Positions 17,340 through 25,889 of a DNA stretch of 64,000 bases are shown one piece after another. The translations under genes were made by a program, and so were the position numbers. This DNA comes from Streptomyces sp. NBC_00440 (GTDB taxonomy: Bacteria > Actinomycetota > Actinomycetes > Streptomycetales > Streptomycetaceae). Numbering within the stretch: the first letter of the stretch is position 1; every line of letters starts with the position of its first letter. The DNA is taken from positions 8,305,501 to 8,369,500 of the forward strand of contig NZ_CP107921.1 of the NCBI RefSeq assembly GCF_036014215.1. The letters are read 5' to 3'. Below the pieces are notes generated by a model. That model saw only the letters and a list, made by a program, of their open reading frames with translations. It did not search any database and was not told the DNA's origin.

Positions 17340-17527
17340 TCAGAAGGCGGGGCGCGGACCCGTCCATCTCCAAGTAGGCCGCCCTTGCGGAGTTCTGCCA
17401 GCAGGACCTCATGGAGGCGGGGCCATACCCCCGCTTCGGTCCAGTCCTGCAGACACCTCCAGGCCGTCACTCCGCTGCAGCCCGAACTGTTCCCCGGGGA
17501 CGTCCCGCCAGCTCACCCCAGGACTGC
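17340..17527 (-). pseudogene. Fragment of a second type of IS5-family transposase
   Basis: The minus strand encodes SWRDVPGE and then WTEAGVWPRLHEVLLAELRK with a frame change between. This is the segment after the N-terminal domain in IS5 transposases of the WTEAGVWPRLHEVLL type. It abuts the truncated end of the IS3 OrfB, so this IS5 copy probably caused that truncation. Confidence 0.7.
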
Positions 17528-18255
17528 CTGCCGAGCAGTTCGTTCTTCAACGTCGAGAAGGACGACTCCGCCAGGGCGTTGTCCCAGCACTGTCCGGTGC
17601 GCCCCACGGGCAGGCGGACGTTCAACTGCGCCGCGAGTGGGGCGAGTTCGTGACTGGTGTATTGGCAGCCGCGGTCGGAGGGGAAGATCACGTGCTCTGT
17701 CGGTCGACGGGTGCGGCAGGCGGTGGTGAGGGTGTCGGCGACCAGGCTCGTGCGCAGGTGGTCGGCGGTGGTCCAGCCGACGACGCGGCGGATGTCGATG
17801 ACGGTGGGTAGGTAGAGCCAGCCCTCGTCGGTGGGGATGTAGGTGATGTCGCCGCACCAGCGCGTGTCAGCGCCGGCAGGGTTCGGCTGGAAGTCGCGTA
17901 GGACCAGGTCTGGGCGGATGGCCGCTTTGGGGTCCGGGATGGTGGTGCGCTGGCGGCGTCGGTGTGTGATCCCGGTCAGATCCGCCTGCTGCATCAGTCT
18001 GGCGACCCGCCGTCGCCCGCAGACAGTGCCGTCGCGGTTGAGGGCGGCCTTCACGCGCGGGGAGCCGTAGGTGTCTCGGGAGCGAGCGTGGACCGCACGG
18101 ATCTTCTCGGTCAGCTCAGCATCGTCACTGGTGCGGGCGCTGGGGCCTGAGCGGCGGGCGAAGTAGGCGGCACGGGAGACCTTCAGCAGCTCACATGCGC
18201 GTGTGACGCTGGGGCCTGCCTGCTTCTCCGCCTCGATGAACGGGTGGACGTTCAC
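17467..18255 (-). pseudogene. IS3-family transposase OrfB, 3'-truncated
   Basis: The protein has the IS3 OrfB features: CELLKVSRAAYFARRSG, HTH_21 region GRRRVARLMQ, and an rve core with the catalytic residues in GDITYIPT, FPSDRGCQYTS and ALAESSFSTLKNELL. After LLGRQSWG (about 17528) the text changes into the adjacent IS5 fragment. About 40 C-terminal residues (normally EGWYNxxRxHSxLGYxSP) are missing. GTG 18255 overlaps the OrfA stop (GTGA). Confidence 0.85.
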
Positions 18256-18560
18256 CGGGTCTCCTGCGCGAAGAAAGCCGTGGCTCGCTTGAGGACCTCC
18301 ACGTCCTCGCGCAGACGGCGGTTCTCCCGCCGCAACGCGGCCAGCTCGTCACGTTCGTTGCCGGTCAAGCCATCCCGCTCGCCGGCGTCGACTTCTGCTT
18401 GCCGGACCCAGTCACGCACCCGGGTCTCGGCCAGGTCGAAGTCCGTGGCGACCTGGCCGATCGAGCGGTCGCCGCGGCGGCACAGCTCAACGATCTCGGC
18501 CTTGAACTCCGGCGTGAACGAGCGGCGAGCGCGACGAGGCGTCTTCCCCATGCTCTCCAT
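18252..18560 (-). CDS. IS3-family transposase OrfA
   Basis: The HTH/leucine-zipper protein of IS3 elements: RRSFTPEFKAEIVELCRRGD, RVRDWVRQAE and ELAALRRENRRLREDVEVLKRA, the last being the coiled coil that mediates dimerisation with OrfB. ATG 18560 is chosen because GGGAGG lies 9 nt upstream. It overlaps OrfB by 4 nt. The OrfB partner is truncated, so the element is inactive. Confidence 0.85.
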   Translation of the reverse strand: MESMGKTPRRARRSFTPEFKAEIVELCRRGDRSIGQVATDFDLAETRVRDWVRQAEVDAGERDGLTGNERDELAALRRENRRLREDVEVLKRATAFFAQETR

Positions 18561-18820
18561 GATGGACATCCTCCCGGGGACGAACCCCCGATCTCGAATG
18601 TCCGCCAAACCGGAGCAAGCTCAAACCGCCAAGCTTATGGCCGGGCATGCACGAGTCTGTCCGGGCCGACCTGACGGTCCAGGCGGCGTCCGGCGGACCC
18701 CGCCCCCTCTGTTCGGGTGAACCGGAGACCGGTCGGTCGTGTGGGAACGTCTTACCGGCGTGGCGTGGTCTTCGGTGCGGGATACAAGGCGGAAATCCTC
18801 ACGGAAGGCTCCTCCATCTC

Positions 18821-20356
18821 ATGCGTCCTCGATTCCTGCTCGCCACCACCCGCGCGGCGACCGCTGCCGCTGCCGGCCTGTCACTGGTCCTGACCGCACC
18901 TGCCGCCTCGGCCAGACCAGGCGGCGGTGATCACGAGCCCTGGGTACTGCGGAGTGCCGCACAGCGCACGGACGCCAAGGCGTTCCGTTCGCTGTGCGGC
19001 AAGCAGAAGGAGGGCAGACCCGAGCGTCGTACCTTCCCGCTGTTCGAGCACGGTAAGCCCTTCACCGCGGTGCAGGACTTCCAGCGACTGGACAAGAACG
19101 GCACGGTGTACTGGAGCGGCCACGACCCGAAGAATGTCCAGAAGACCATCTCGGTGTCCGTGATCGGAGCCTGCGGCAAGGGGCCGGTCACGCTCTCCGG
19201 CACGATCGAGGCCGGCTTCCGCCAGTACGCCTATGAGCCGCTGGCGAAGCGGCCGGGCTGGTACATGCTGAAGGAGATCGACCCCCTGAAACTGCCGCCC
19301 AACGGGCACGGTGTCGACACGGTCGACGTCCGCGCGACAAAGCCGAACAAGCCACACAAGCCCGGTACGAGGGCCGCCACGCCGAACAATCCGGCAGCCA
19401 TCGACATCGTCGCGGCCTACACCCCGGCCACTGTCGCCGAACTCGGCAGTGTCTCGGCGGTCGTGTCCCGTATCAACTACGGCGTGAACCAGCTCAACAG
19501 GGCGCTCGCGGACAGCAATGTGCCGGCCAGCGTGCATGTCATCAACACCTACGAGACCGCGGCCACCGGGGTCCATCGCGAGAACGTGAACACGCTGCTG
19601 AGCATGATCAGCAGCCCTACAAACACGGTCCTCGGCAGCGCGGCCGCATCCCAACGGCTGCTGTACGGCGCCGACCTGGTTGCGTTGTTCGCCTCCGTCC
19701 CCGCGGAGGACAGTTCCGGGGCGTCCGACCTGCCCACTCCTCGCCCGTCAGCGGCAACCTCCGGTGCCGCGTTCTCGGTCACCAGTATTTTCTCCGTGAC
19801 GGCATGGGAGAACCTCGCACACGAGATCGGCCACAACTTCGGCATGCAGCACGACCGCCTGACGTACATGAGGCAAGGCTCAACGCCGCCCGAGGGCTCG
19901 TCCAACTACGGCTGGATCACGCCCGACGGACAGCACCGCACGCTCATGGCCTACTCCAACGCCTGCCCCCAGGCGTGCAACGTCGTCAACGAGTACTCCA
20001 ACCCCGACAGGTTCTGGGGCAACCAGCCTCTCGGCGACGCCATGAACAACAACGCAGCCGTCGCACGGCAGAACGCCGACATCCTGGCCGCCTACCGTGC
20101 CCCCACAAGGCCCGTGAACCGCCACTCCCTCACCGTGTCCGTCACCCCGAACACCGGCGGCACGGTCAGGATCAGCGAATTCGGTCCGTACGATCCCAAC
20201 ACGCGGGTCACCGTCAGCGCCTTCCCCAACCCCGGCTACCGGTTCGACGCCTGGGCGGTCGACGGCGTGGAATTGGCGGGAAGCAACCCGAGCCACGAGA
20301 TCACCATGAACGCCAACCGGACCATCAACGCGCTGTTCGCCCCGATCGGGTCGTAG
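18821..20356 (+). CDS. Secreted reprolysin-like zinc metalloprotease with C-terminal repeat domain
   Basis: ATG 18821 opens a Sec-type signal peptide (RPRFLLATTRAATAAAAGLS to the ASA|RPGG site). The metzincin zinc motif HEIGHNFGMQHD lies near residue 334, followed by MAYSNACPQACN containing the Met-turn. The last 80 residues (SLTVSVTPNTGGTV, PGYRFDAWAVDG, NRTINALFAP) form a divergent InlB-B-type bacterial repeat, often an adhesion or substrate-binding module. An acggaagg RBS sits 13 nt upstream. It is predicted to be extracellular. A propeptide of about 170 residues precedes the catalytic domain. Confidence 0.88.
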   Translation: MRPRFLLATTRAATAAAAGLSLVLTAPAASARPGGGDHEPWVLRSAAQRTDAKAFRSLCGKQKEGRPERRTFPLFEHGKPFTAVQDFQRLDKNGTVYWSGHDPKNVQKTISVSVIGACGKGPVTLSGTIEAGFRQYAYEPLAKRPGWYMLKEIDPLKLPPNGHGVDTVDVRATKPNKPHKPGTRAATPNNPAAIDIVAAYTPATVAELGSVSAVVSRINYGVNQLNRALADSNVPASVHVINTYETAATGVHRENVNTLLSMISSPTNTVLGSAAASQRLLYGADLVALFASVPAEDSSGASDLPTPRPSAATSGAAFSVTSIFSVTAWENLAHEIGHNFGMQHDRLTYMRQGSTPPEGSSNYGWITPDGQHRTLMAYSNACPQACNVVNEYSNPDRFWGNQPLGDAMNNNAAVARQNADILAAYRAPTRPVNRHSLTVSVTPNTGGTVRISEFGPYDPNTRVTVSAFPNPGYRFDAWAVDGVELAGSNPSHEITMNANRTINALFAPIGS

Positions 20357-20580
20357 ACGTCTCCCACGTCTCAACAGCCCAGGGCAGAGCCACGGCACGA
20401 TCGTGCGCCGGCCGCGATCGCGAAGCAGATACCCGGCACGCCCGGGCCACGTTGCGACCTCAGCCGGCGTCGCCCCCGCGTCGTGAGGAAGCCCCTCGGG
20501 CCGAACGACAGGTGCCCATGGACCCCGGCCAAGACGTCCGTTCCAGCGGTCATTGCAACGCCCCGGTTCAGGGGGATGCG

Positions 20581-20760
20581 ATGCGCTTCGAGAGCCGGGA
20601 GCTGCGGACCGTGGCTCAGGAACGCATGCAGTTGTCGCATGATCGGGAGGCGTACTTCCCGCTCATGCAGCAGGGCGTCAGCGCCACCAAGGCATGTCAG
20701 ACCGTCGGCTCTGGCTCGAAGACCGCCCGACGATAGTGCGACGGACGCAACGTCGTCCGC
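20581..20760 (+). pseudogene. IS30-family transposase N-terminal remnant
   Basis: The frame reads REAYFPLMQQGVSATKACQT and then RKQK after an in-frame stop. This matches the HTH start of IS30-type transposases (EREAYFxLMQQGxSxxxACRxVG...TGRRW). The stop at about 20735 and the loss of the rve domain show it is dead. Confidence 0.55.
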
Positions 20761-20763
20761 AAG

Positions 20764-20806
20764 CAGAAGGCGGCATCCCCGGTTCGACCGGCGATGCCGC
20801 CTTCTG
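20764..20806. terminator. Perfect 14-bp stem, probable bidirectional terminator
   Basis: CAGAAGGCGGCATC (20764-20777) pairs exactly with GATGCCGCCTTCTG (20793-20806) around a 15-nt loop that can itself pair CCGG with CCGG. There is no long T tract, which is usual in Streptomyces. It lies between the IS30 remnant and the small membrane-protein gene. Confidence 0.6.
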
Positions 20807-20958
20807 GCGCGTCCAGCGACTTAGAAGTCATCTCATTTGGCTTGTCTGCCATGACAGGTGGGTGGGGTGATGTTCGGGCGAGGGCGGATGTGGTTGGCCG
20901 AGGTGTAAGACTTGCCAGTATGGATATGGGGCGTCAGTCGCGGTGGGAAAAGGACGCG

Positions 20959-21174
20959 ATGACGGTAGAGATCGTTTTCGCCCTGGTGACGGCCGCCCTG
21001 CTGGCTGCAACCGTATTCGTCGTCGCGCTGGTTCTCGTGCTGGTCTTCGGCATCTCTGGTGCGGCGCGGGATGGCGTACTGGTGGCAGGTGCGCTGGTGG
21101 GAGCGGCATTCGGAGTATGGCGCCTGGTCCGGGTGCTGCGTCGGTTCGATGCCCATCGCCGCGAAGGACGCTGA
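20959..21174 (+). CDS. Small two-TM membrane protein
   Basis: A 71-residue protein with two hydrophobic helices (VFALVTAALLAATVFVVAL and a second around GVLVAGALVGAAFGVW) and a basic C-terminus (RRFDAHRREGR). AAAAGGA lies just upstream of ATG 20959. No family is recognised. It is followed by an IS5 fragment on the same strand, so it might be another element passenger, but no paired ends were found. Confidence 0.5.
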   Translation: MTVEIVFALVTAALLAATVFVVALVLVLVFGISGAARDGVLVAGALVGAAFGVWRLVRVLRRFDAHRREGR

Positions 21175-21200
21175 TGCTCCGGGGCCGATAGCCTGCTGCG

Positions 21201-21400
21201 GTGGGGATCGTTGAGCCGTTGGTGCCGGATGAGTTGTGGGCGTTGTTTCAGCGGGTAGTGCCCAAGGCGCCCTCGCGGCCTCAGGGCGGTGGGCGGCGTC
21301 GGCATGGTGATCGTGAGGTGCTGGCCGCGATCGTGTTCGTGGCCACGTCGGGCTGTACGTGGCAGCAGTTGCCCGCAGCTTCATTCGCAACGGGCCAACG
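21201..21400 (+). pseudogene. IS5-family transposase N-terminal fragment
   Basis: The frame encodes GIVEPLVPDELWALFQRVVP, RPQGGGRRRHGDREVLAAIV and SGCTWQQLPAASF. This is the N-terminus of a common Streptomyces IS5 transposase. Homology ends near 21400; the rest of the gene is missing. Confidence 0.75.
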
Positions 21401-21843
21401 CCGGTCGGTGGGGCGAGGTCGAAGTCCATACGGGCATGATCCAAAAGGATCTGTCAACGAGCCACGAAGGGCCATCCGGTCCCGACAGGTTACAGAGCGT
21501 AAGAGCTCCACAGAAGTTGGACCAGAACCTGAGTTTGGGAGGCACGGGGACTCCTGCCAGGACAGCATCGCGGTGCTCCTGGTGAGAGGTGCTGGTCATG
21601 CGCCAGATGAAGGTCGACTGGTGTGACGCCGTCGGCCGCTGGCGGGATCAGGAAAGATCAGGCAGGAACCAGCCGGGGTACCTCCCGGACGTAGACGTGT
21701 ACGAGTCACGAACCACAGCCGTCTCTGAAGTCGGCGAACGCGAGGACTCGTTCGAACGCTCTGGATTATGCTCGCGGCGACGGTCCACGTTCGCGGTCCA
21801 GGCGGCACTGGCCAGGCCGCCGTTCAACAAGCATGGGGGAAGT
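21401..21843. other. No supportable gene
   Basis: Only scattered open frames. The last 100 bases probably hold the promoter of the I36-type gene. I could not place -35 and -10 boxes with confidence. Confidence 0.35.
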
Positions 21844-22188
21844 ATGCGCAAGTTCATCGCGTCCGCCGCAGGTGCCACTCTCGCTCTGGGGGCCCTTGGC
21901 CTCGGCCTGGCGCCCACTGCGTCCGCGGCGGCGCCCTGCCCGTCCGGCGCGGTCTGCATCCGCGAGCCGGACGGCAGCATCCTGCCCAAGAACATCTTCT
22001 ACCAGTACGGCGCGCACAACTTGGAAAAAGTGCTCGGCGTCCGCGACGTCGTGAACAACCAGACCGGCGGAGCGGGTTACCAGATCTGCCGGGGGTACAA
22101 CGGCACCAACTGCGGCGGCGTCAACCGTCTGGTCACCACCATCTCGTACGACATGACGCCGGTGAACTCGGTGGTCCTCGTGAAGTGA
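21844..22188 (+). CDS. Secreted peptidase-inhibitor family I36-like protein
   Basis: A 114-residue precursor with a Sec signal (MRKFIASAAGATLALGALG... to TASA|AAPCPS). The mature domain has four cysteines: CPSGAVC near the start, and IC and NC in QICRGYNGTNCGG. This pattern is that of the I36 (SMI-like) proteins abundant in Streptomyces, which inhibit metalloproteases. GGGGGAAG lies 1-8 nt upstream of the ATG. A metalloprotease gene lies 1.5 kb upstream. A hairpin terminator follows. The inhibitory role is inferred from the family. Confidence 0.8.
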   Translation: MRKFIASAAGATLALGALGLGLAPTASAAAPCPSGAVCIREPDGSILPKNIFYQYGAHNLEKVLGVRDVVNNQTGGAGYQICRGYNGTNCGGVNRLVTTISYDMTPVNSVVLVK

Positions 22189-22211
22189 CGCCGCTGTCCT
22201 GACGCGGCACC

Positions 22212-22251
22212 AGGTGCCCGCCCCCGTCGTTCGCGGCAGGCGCGGGCACCT
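22212..22251. terminator. Hairpin terminator between convergent genes
   Basis: AGGTGCCCGC (22212-22221) pairs perfectly with GCGGGCACCT (22242-22251), leaving a 20-nt loop. It lies 24 nt after the I36-type gene and just beyond the end of the convergent broken gene, so it can serve both. Confidence 0.65.
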
Positions 22252-22265
22252 GTGCGTCCTGGGTC

Positions 22266-22880
22266 AGGTGGCGTCGAAGCGGGCGACGTGGGAGATGGAG
22301 ACACGGGGCATCGGCTCCGATGCTCACGGTCGTGCTCTTGCCGCTGGAGTCCTGCACGGCGACCTTCTGTGAGGTGACGATCTCGATGCAGAAGCCGGTG
22401 CCGCAGGGGAAGACCGGCCACTGGAACGCCGTGCCGCCGGGCCCGATGAGGGAGACGCGCTGGCTTGTGGTGACGAACCGCAGCCCGGGGTCGCTCTGCC
22501 GGCACACCGAGCTGGCCTTCTGGGTGCGGCCGTCGATGCTGATGGACGCGTTCGAGGGAAGCCACGGATGAACAGCTCCGCACACGCGGTGCACGGGTCG
22601 AGTACGCCGTTCGAGCAGTCGCGACCGGTGAGGTTCTGGTAGAAGCGGAAGAGGGTGTTCTCCAGAGGCTGGACGTGGGTCTCGATCTGAATGTACGGGA
22701 CCCCTTCGGCCTGCCGCGGGATCGACAGCGGGGAGACCGTGGCGACCGTGCGCCAGGCCGCGTACGGGCGATCCGGGTAGCAGCGGTCGACCGGCACGGG
22801 CACCGCCGGCACGGGCGAGGGGAAGGGGCAGTGCGGGTTGTCCTCGCACTGCCGCCCAGCAGACTCTCGCCGCCGCCGAG
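22266..22880 (-). pseudogene. Broken gene for a Cys-containing protein of unknown family
   Basis: Three consecutive frames on the minus strand read as one protein: CYPDRPYAAWRTVATVSPL and FRFYQNLTGRDCSNGVLDPC in the first, ISIDGRTQKASSVCRQSDPG and FPCGTGFCIEIVTSQKVAV in the second, and VSISHVARFDAT with a stop in the third. The breaks fall near 22558 and 22318; each is explained by one base lost or gained. I do not recognise the family. The 5' end is not defined: no start codon with RBS was found upstream. Confidence 0.5.
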
Positions 22881-23217
22881 GACGGCGACAGGACCCCGTA
22901 TCTGGAACCGTCCTTGGACCTGGCGCCTCAACGCCAGTCCAGCGCTCAGCGCCGCGCGGATGCCGTCAGTTTCCGTCGATATCCGAGAGCAAGTTGATCA
23001 ACGAACGCCTCCGTAACTCGTCGATAGACGCTGTTCCTGGAGAGGCTCTGGCACAGATTTCGTTGTCCCGTCTCACTCAATAGAGTCACTTTCTCAACGA
23101 ACCGAGTCGTTCGTCCTTCTGTCTCAGCGAACCTGGTCGCGCGGCTGAGTGGCTGGGGTGCTGGATGGCCATACCCCGGCTGGGGTGAGTCTGAAGGGGC
23201 GGTCCCTGGCGGGGGTC
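22881..23217. other. No supportable gene
   Basis: AT-richer than its surroundings, with several near-repeats of TCTCAACGAA/TCTCAGCGAA (about 23090-23135). No coding frame stands out. It may hold the promoter of the broken gene on the minus strand. Confidence 0.3.
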
Positions 23218-23598
23218 TCAGTCACTATGGGCGACCGACCCAGGGTCGGCGTCGAGCGCATCGAGCACTGCGTCGCCGTTCGCCCTGGCCCACTCGGTCA
23301 GCATGTGGATCGGCTCGATCAGCGTGGCCCCGAGCGAGGTGAGCTCGTACTCGACGCGGGGCGGCGCCTCGGTGTAGGCGTGGCGGCGGATGAGTCCGTG
23401 CGCTTCGAGCCGTCGGAGCGTCTGGGTGAGCATTTTGCGGGAGATGCCGCCGATCAGCTCGATCAGCTCGCCGTGGCGCACCGGGCCCTTGCTGAGGCCG
23501 TAGAGCACGACCACCGTCCACTTGTCGGCGATCACCTCGACCGCCAGCCGCGCCGGACAGTCGGCGAGAAAGGGATCGCCGGGACAGAAACCGCTCAT
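23218..23598 (-). CDS. HxlR-family winged-helix regulator
   Basis: The protein starts MSGFCPGDPFLADCPARLA and has the HxlR winged helix: IADKWTVVVLYGLSKGPVRHGEL, GISRKMLTQTLRRLE, GLIRRHAY and PPRVEYELTSLG. Cys5 and Cys14 fit the redox- or electrophile-sensing type. ATG 23598 is the natural family start. It is divergent from a quinone oxidoreductase gene, a common HxlR target, but that gene is truncated by an IS element. Two direct repeats in the gap are the probable operator. Confidence 0.88.
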   Translation of the reverse strand: MSGFCPGDPFLADCPARLAVEVIADKWTVVVLYGLSKGPVRHGELIELIGGISRKMLTQTLRRLEAHGLIRRHAYTEAPPRVEYELTSLGATLIEPIHMLTEWARANGDAVLDALDADPGSVAHSD

Positions 23599-23603
23599 GC
23601 GCC

Positions 23604-23630
23604 AAAGGTACCTGCGCCGAAGGTACCTGC
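23604..23630. promoter_or_regulatory. Direct repeats, probable HxlR operator
   Basis: AAAGGTACCTGC (23604-23615) and GAAGGTACCTGC (23619-23630) are spaced 15 bp apart and each holds the palindrome GGTACC. They lie between the divergent HxlR and quinone-oxidoreductase starts, 6 nt from the HxlR start codon. Confidence 0.55.
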
Positions 23631-23687
23631 TGGTTCCTATCAGATTCATAGCCTGGGTTCTCTCCCCCCTCCAGAGCCAGGAGAATC

Positions 23688-23853
23688 ATGCGAGTCATCA
23701 CTCAGCAGACGTTCGGCGGTCCCGAGGTGCTCACCATCGTGGACGCGCCCGAGCCCCAGCCCCTCCCCACCGAGGTTCTCGTCCGCGTCAAGGCGATCGG
23801 GCTGAACCCGCTGGAGGCGCTCCTGCGCGCCGGCGAGTTTCCCCCGCTGCTAG
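23688..23853 (+). pseudogene. NADPH:quinone oxidoreductase, truncated after 55 codons
   Basis: The start MRVITQQTFGGPEVLTIVDA and VLVRVKAIGLNPLEALLRAG are typical of zinc-independent quinone oxidoreductases of the medium-chain family. The reading frame is cut at the CTAG where the IS5 element begins. The rest of the gene is not on the other side of the element, so a deletion accompanied the insertion or followed it. Confidence 0.8.
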
Positions 23854-23908
23854 GCAGTGTCTTCAAAGATCTTGCCAAGATGGCGCGGTAGCTGAGCATG
23901 ATGCCTTG

Positions 23909-24214
23909 GTGGAACATCTTTCTGTCGACGTGCGCGCTTCGCTCCGGCTCTTCGCTTTCTACTTGGCGAACGGCACCCTCGACCTGGACCTGCTCGAAGG
24001 GTTTGACTATCGCTCGACCGTTTTTCACTCCGGCTCCTCGTTGGAACAGGTCTTCGCGATCTATAGCAATGTGCTGCAAATCGACACCGACGGCATGGTG
24101 CTGAACGACGGAGACGCGCAGTACCGGGTCGCGCAGTGGGTCCGAGTGTGCTGCGACCCGAGCTATCGGGTCGAGCCGCCCTTCGATGCCTGGGAGACGG
24201 AGCTCCATCTCTGA
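23909..24214 (+). CDS. DUF7677-like protein, passenger of an IS5 element
   Basis: The frame encodes LSVDVRASLRLFAFYLANGT, SSLEQVFAIYSNVLQIDTDG, AQYRVAQWVRVCCDPSYRVE and ends PFDAWETELHL. This resembles the small DUF7677 proteins of Streptomyces, whose function is unknown. GTG 23909 (or TTG 23906) is the first usable start; there is no strong RBS. It lies wholly between the terminal repeats and is convergent with the transposase, with a gap of 25 nt. Confidence 0.65.
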   Translation: MEHLSVDVRASLRLFAFYLANGTLDLDLLEGFDYRSTVFHSGSSLEQVFAIYSNVLQIDTDGMVLNDGDAQYRVAQWVRVCCDPSYRVEPPFDAWETELHL

Positions 24215-24239
24215 TGACCCGGCGTTCACCGTCAGAACA

Positions 24240-25087
24240 TCACGCCCACATCAGGAGCGACGCGAGAGTGACGGCTGCATGGAAGGACTCCGCGGTCTTG
24301 TCGTAGCGAGTGGCGATGCCGCGCCACTGCTTCAGCCGATTGAAGCAGCGTTCCACCACGTTTCGCTGCTTGTAGCGCTGCTTGTCGAAGGCCGGTGGGC
24401 GCCCGCCGCGACTGCCGCGCCGGAGCCGGTTTTGGACCTGGTCGGCCCGCTCGGGGATGGTGTGACCGATGCTGCGTCGTCGCAGCCAGGTGCGGATGGC
24501 CCGGGAACTGTAGCCCTTGTCGCCCAGCACGTGGGAGGGTCGTACTCGGGGCCGCCCCGGGCCGATGCGAGGCACTCGTATCGCTTCAATCACCGCAGTG
24601 AACTGGGTGCAGTCATTGGTGTTGCCGCCCGTGAGCGTGAAAGCGAGCGGACGGCCGGCACCGTCGCAGGCCAGATGGATTTTGCTGGTCAGGCCACCTC
24701 GGGAACGTCCGAGTGCGGGGCTGCGGAGCCCCCTTTTCGTGCCCCGGCGGCGTGCTGGTGGGCGCGGACGACGGTGGAGTCGACCGACACGAGCCAGTCG
24801 ACGTCCCCGTCCGCGTCCGCCCCGGCCTGGGCGGCCTGCAGCATTCGCTCGAACGTTCCGTCCAGAGCCCACCGCCGGAACCGGGTGTGCAGTGTGGCCC
24901 ACGGACCGTACCGGTCGGGCACATCCCGCCAGGCCACCCCCGTCCGGAACTTCCACACGATCCCGTTGAGCACCATGCGATCGTCCAGCCGCTTCCTACC
25001 CCGCAGCGGCCTGGGCAGCAGGGGCCGGACGAACTCCCACTCGGCATCCGACAGTTCATGGCGACGTATCACGACACCATGATCCAC
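24240..25087 (-). CDS. IS5-family transposase made by -1 frameshifting of two overlapping frames
   Basis: Frame 1 starts at 25087: ELSDAEWEFVRPLLPRPLRG, MVLNGIVWKFRTGVAWRDVP, the first Asp in LVSVDSTVVRAHQHAAG. Frame 2 continues [20 protein letters not shown], the second Asp in VLGDKGYSS, the Glu in NVVERCFNRLK and RGIATRYDK. The switch is at CGAAAAGGGGG near 24735-24745, a run suited to -1 slippage and known from IS5-type elements. All DDE residues are present. The frame ends at 24240, just short of the passenger gene. Confidence 0.85.
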
Positions 25088-25116
25088 CAGCGGTGATCAT
25101 TTGAAGACACTGCCTA

Positions 25117-25335
25117 GTGGAGCGCCAGTTGCACCGGGAGCGCCTCGACCAGTGGATGGGGTACGGCTTCCGGCTGCTTGAGCACGTGATCGTGGTGGGG
25201 TTCGGCTTGGCCTTTGTCTGGCTGGGGTTCTACGCCGTGGACCACAAGGTGTCGACGCAGGTCGTGCCCATGATCGGTGGGGGCGTGGCGGGGCTCGCGG
25301 GGGCGGTGCTTGCTGTGCGAAACCGGCGTGAGTAA
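25117..25335 (+). CDS. Small membrane protein next to the IS5 element, possibly 5'-truncated
   Basis: The frame begins with GTG in the CTAGTGG border of the element and encodes RLDQWMGYGFRLLEHVIVV, a hydrophobic helix (GFGLAFVWLGFYAVD) and a second (GGGVAGLAGAVLAVRNRRE). No family is recognised. Because the start coincides with the element border, the original N-terminus may be lost. Confidence 0.45.
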   Translation: MERQLHRERLDQWMGYGFRLLEHVIVVGFGLAFVWLGFYAVDHKVSTQVVPMIGGGVAGLAGAVLAVRNRRE

Positions 25336-25364
25336 GCCGGCGCCTTGAGACGCCCCGCATTCGG

Positions 25365-25827
25365 TCAGGGCTGCTCTGGCCAGGGCCCGGACTCTCCCGT
25401 GCCTAGTTGAGGCGGGTTTGCGGGGTCGGTGAAGATGGGCATGCCGAGGTCGACCAGCCGAGGACACCCGTCGGCCGGAGTGTTCTTGAGGCTCTTGAGC
25501 TTGGCCATCGCGGCGTCGAAGCTGACCTGAAGTCCCTCGACCTCGCCAAGCCAGCCGTTGGCGCGGGCCTCACGGATACGCTCGCGGAGGTTCTGGATGA
25601 GGCGCGATTTCTGGCGAGGATCCATCTGAAGGACCGGGCAGCGGATGCAGGCGTGCTCGTTGCTTGCACGAGGTTCCGTAGGGACGCCCGCAAGTGCCGA
25701 GCGAGACCTTGCGGAGCTCGAAGTGCTGCTGGAAGTCGCGCCACTCCTGCGGAGTGGGCTCCCGGTACTCCTCCTGGGGACGTGCCACGCGACGATAGTC
25801 GAGGAAGCCGCGGTAGGTCCTGATCAA
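25365..25827 (-). pseudogene. C-terminal part of a site-specific recombinase/integrase, frameshifted
   Basis: The proximal part reads PTPQEWRDFQQHFELRKVSL and GTCGRPYGT; after one frame change it reads EHACIRCPVLQMDPRQKSRL, IREARANGWLGEVEGLQVSF and AAMAKLKSL. This cysteine-containing tail is typical of a Streptomyces integrase type (RKVSLGTCxRxYGTxCxHEHACxRCPxL...GWLGEVEGLxxS). The catalytic domain is missing. Confidence 0.65.
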
Positions 25828-25889
25828 GTCGTCCTGGAAGACGGCTAATGGTGGACTCGGGTATTGGAACTCCGGGAATACCCCCGCGC

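Larger units (their letters stand above)
23854..25113. mobile_element. Apparently complete IS5-family element carrying a DUF7677-like passenger
   Basis: GCAGTGTCTTCAAA (23854-23867) recurs inverted at the right end (TTTGAAGACACTGC, 25100-25113). CTAG borders both ends (23850-23853 and 25114-25117), as expected for an IS5-type target. The element holds a small plus-strand gene and a two-frame transposase on the minus strand. The flanking genes differ (quinone oxidoreductase to the left, a membrane protein to the right), so the present junction is not a simple insertion. Confidence 0.8.

Noticed and set aside
23850..25117. Simple IS insertion with CTAG target duplication
   Set aside because: The left and right flanks belong to different genes, so the CTAG match cannot be taken as a duplication from one event.
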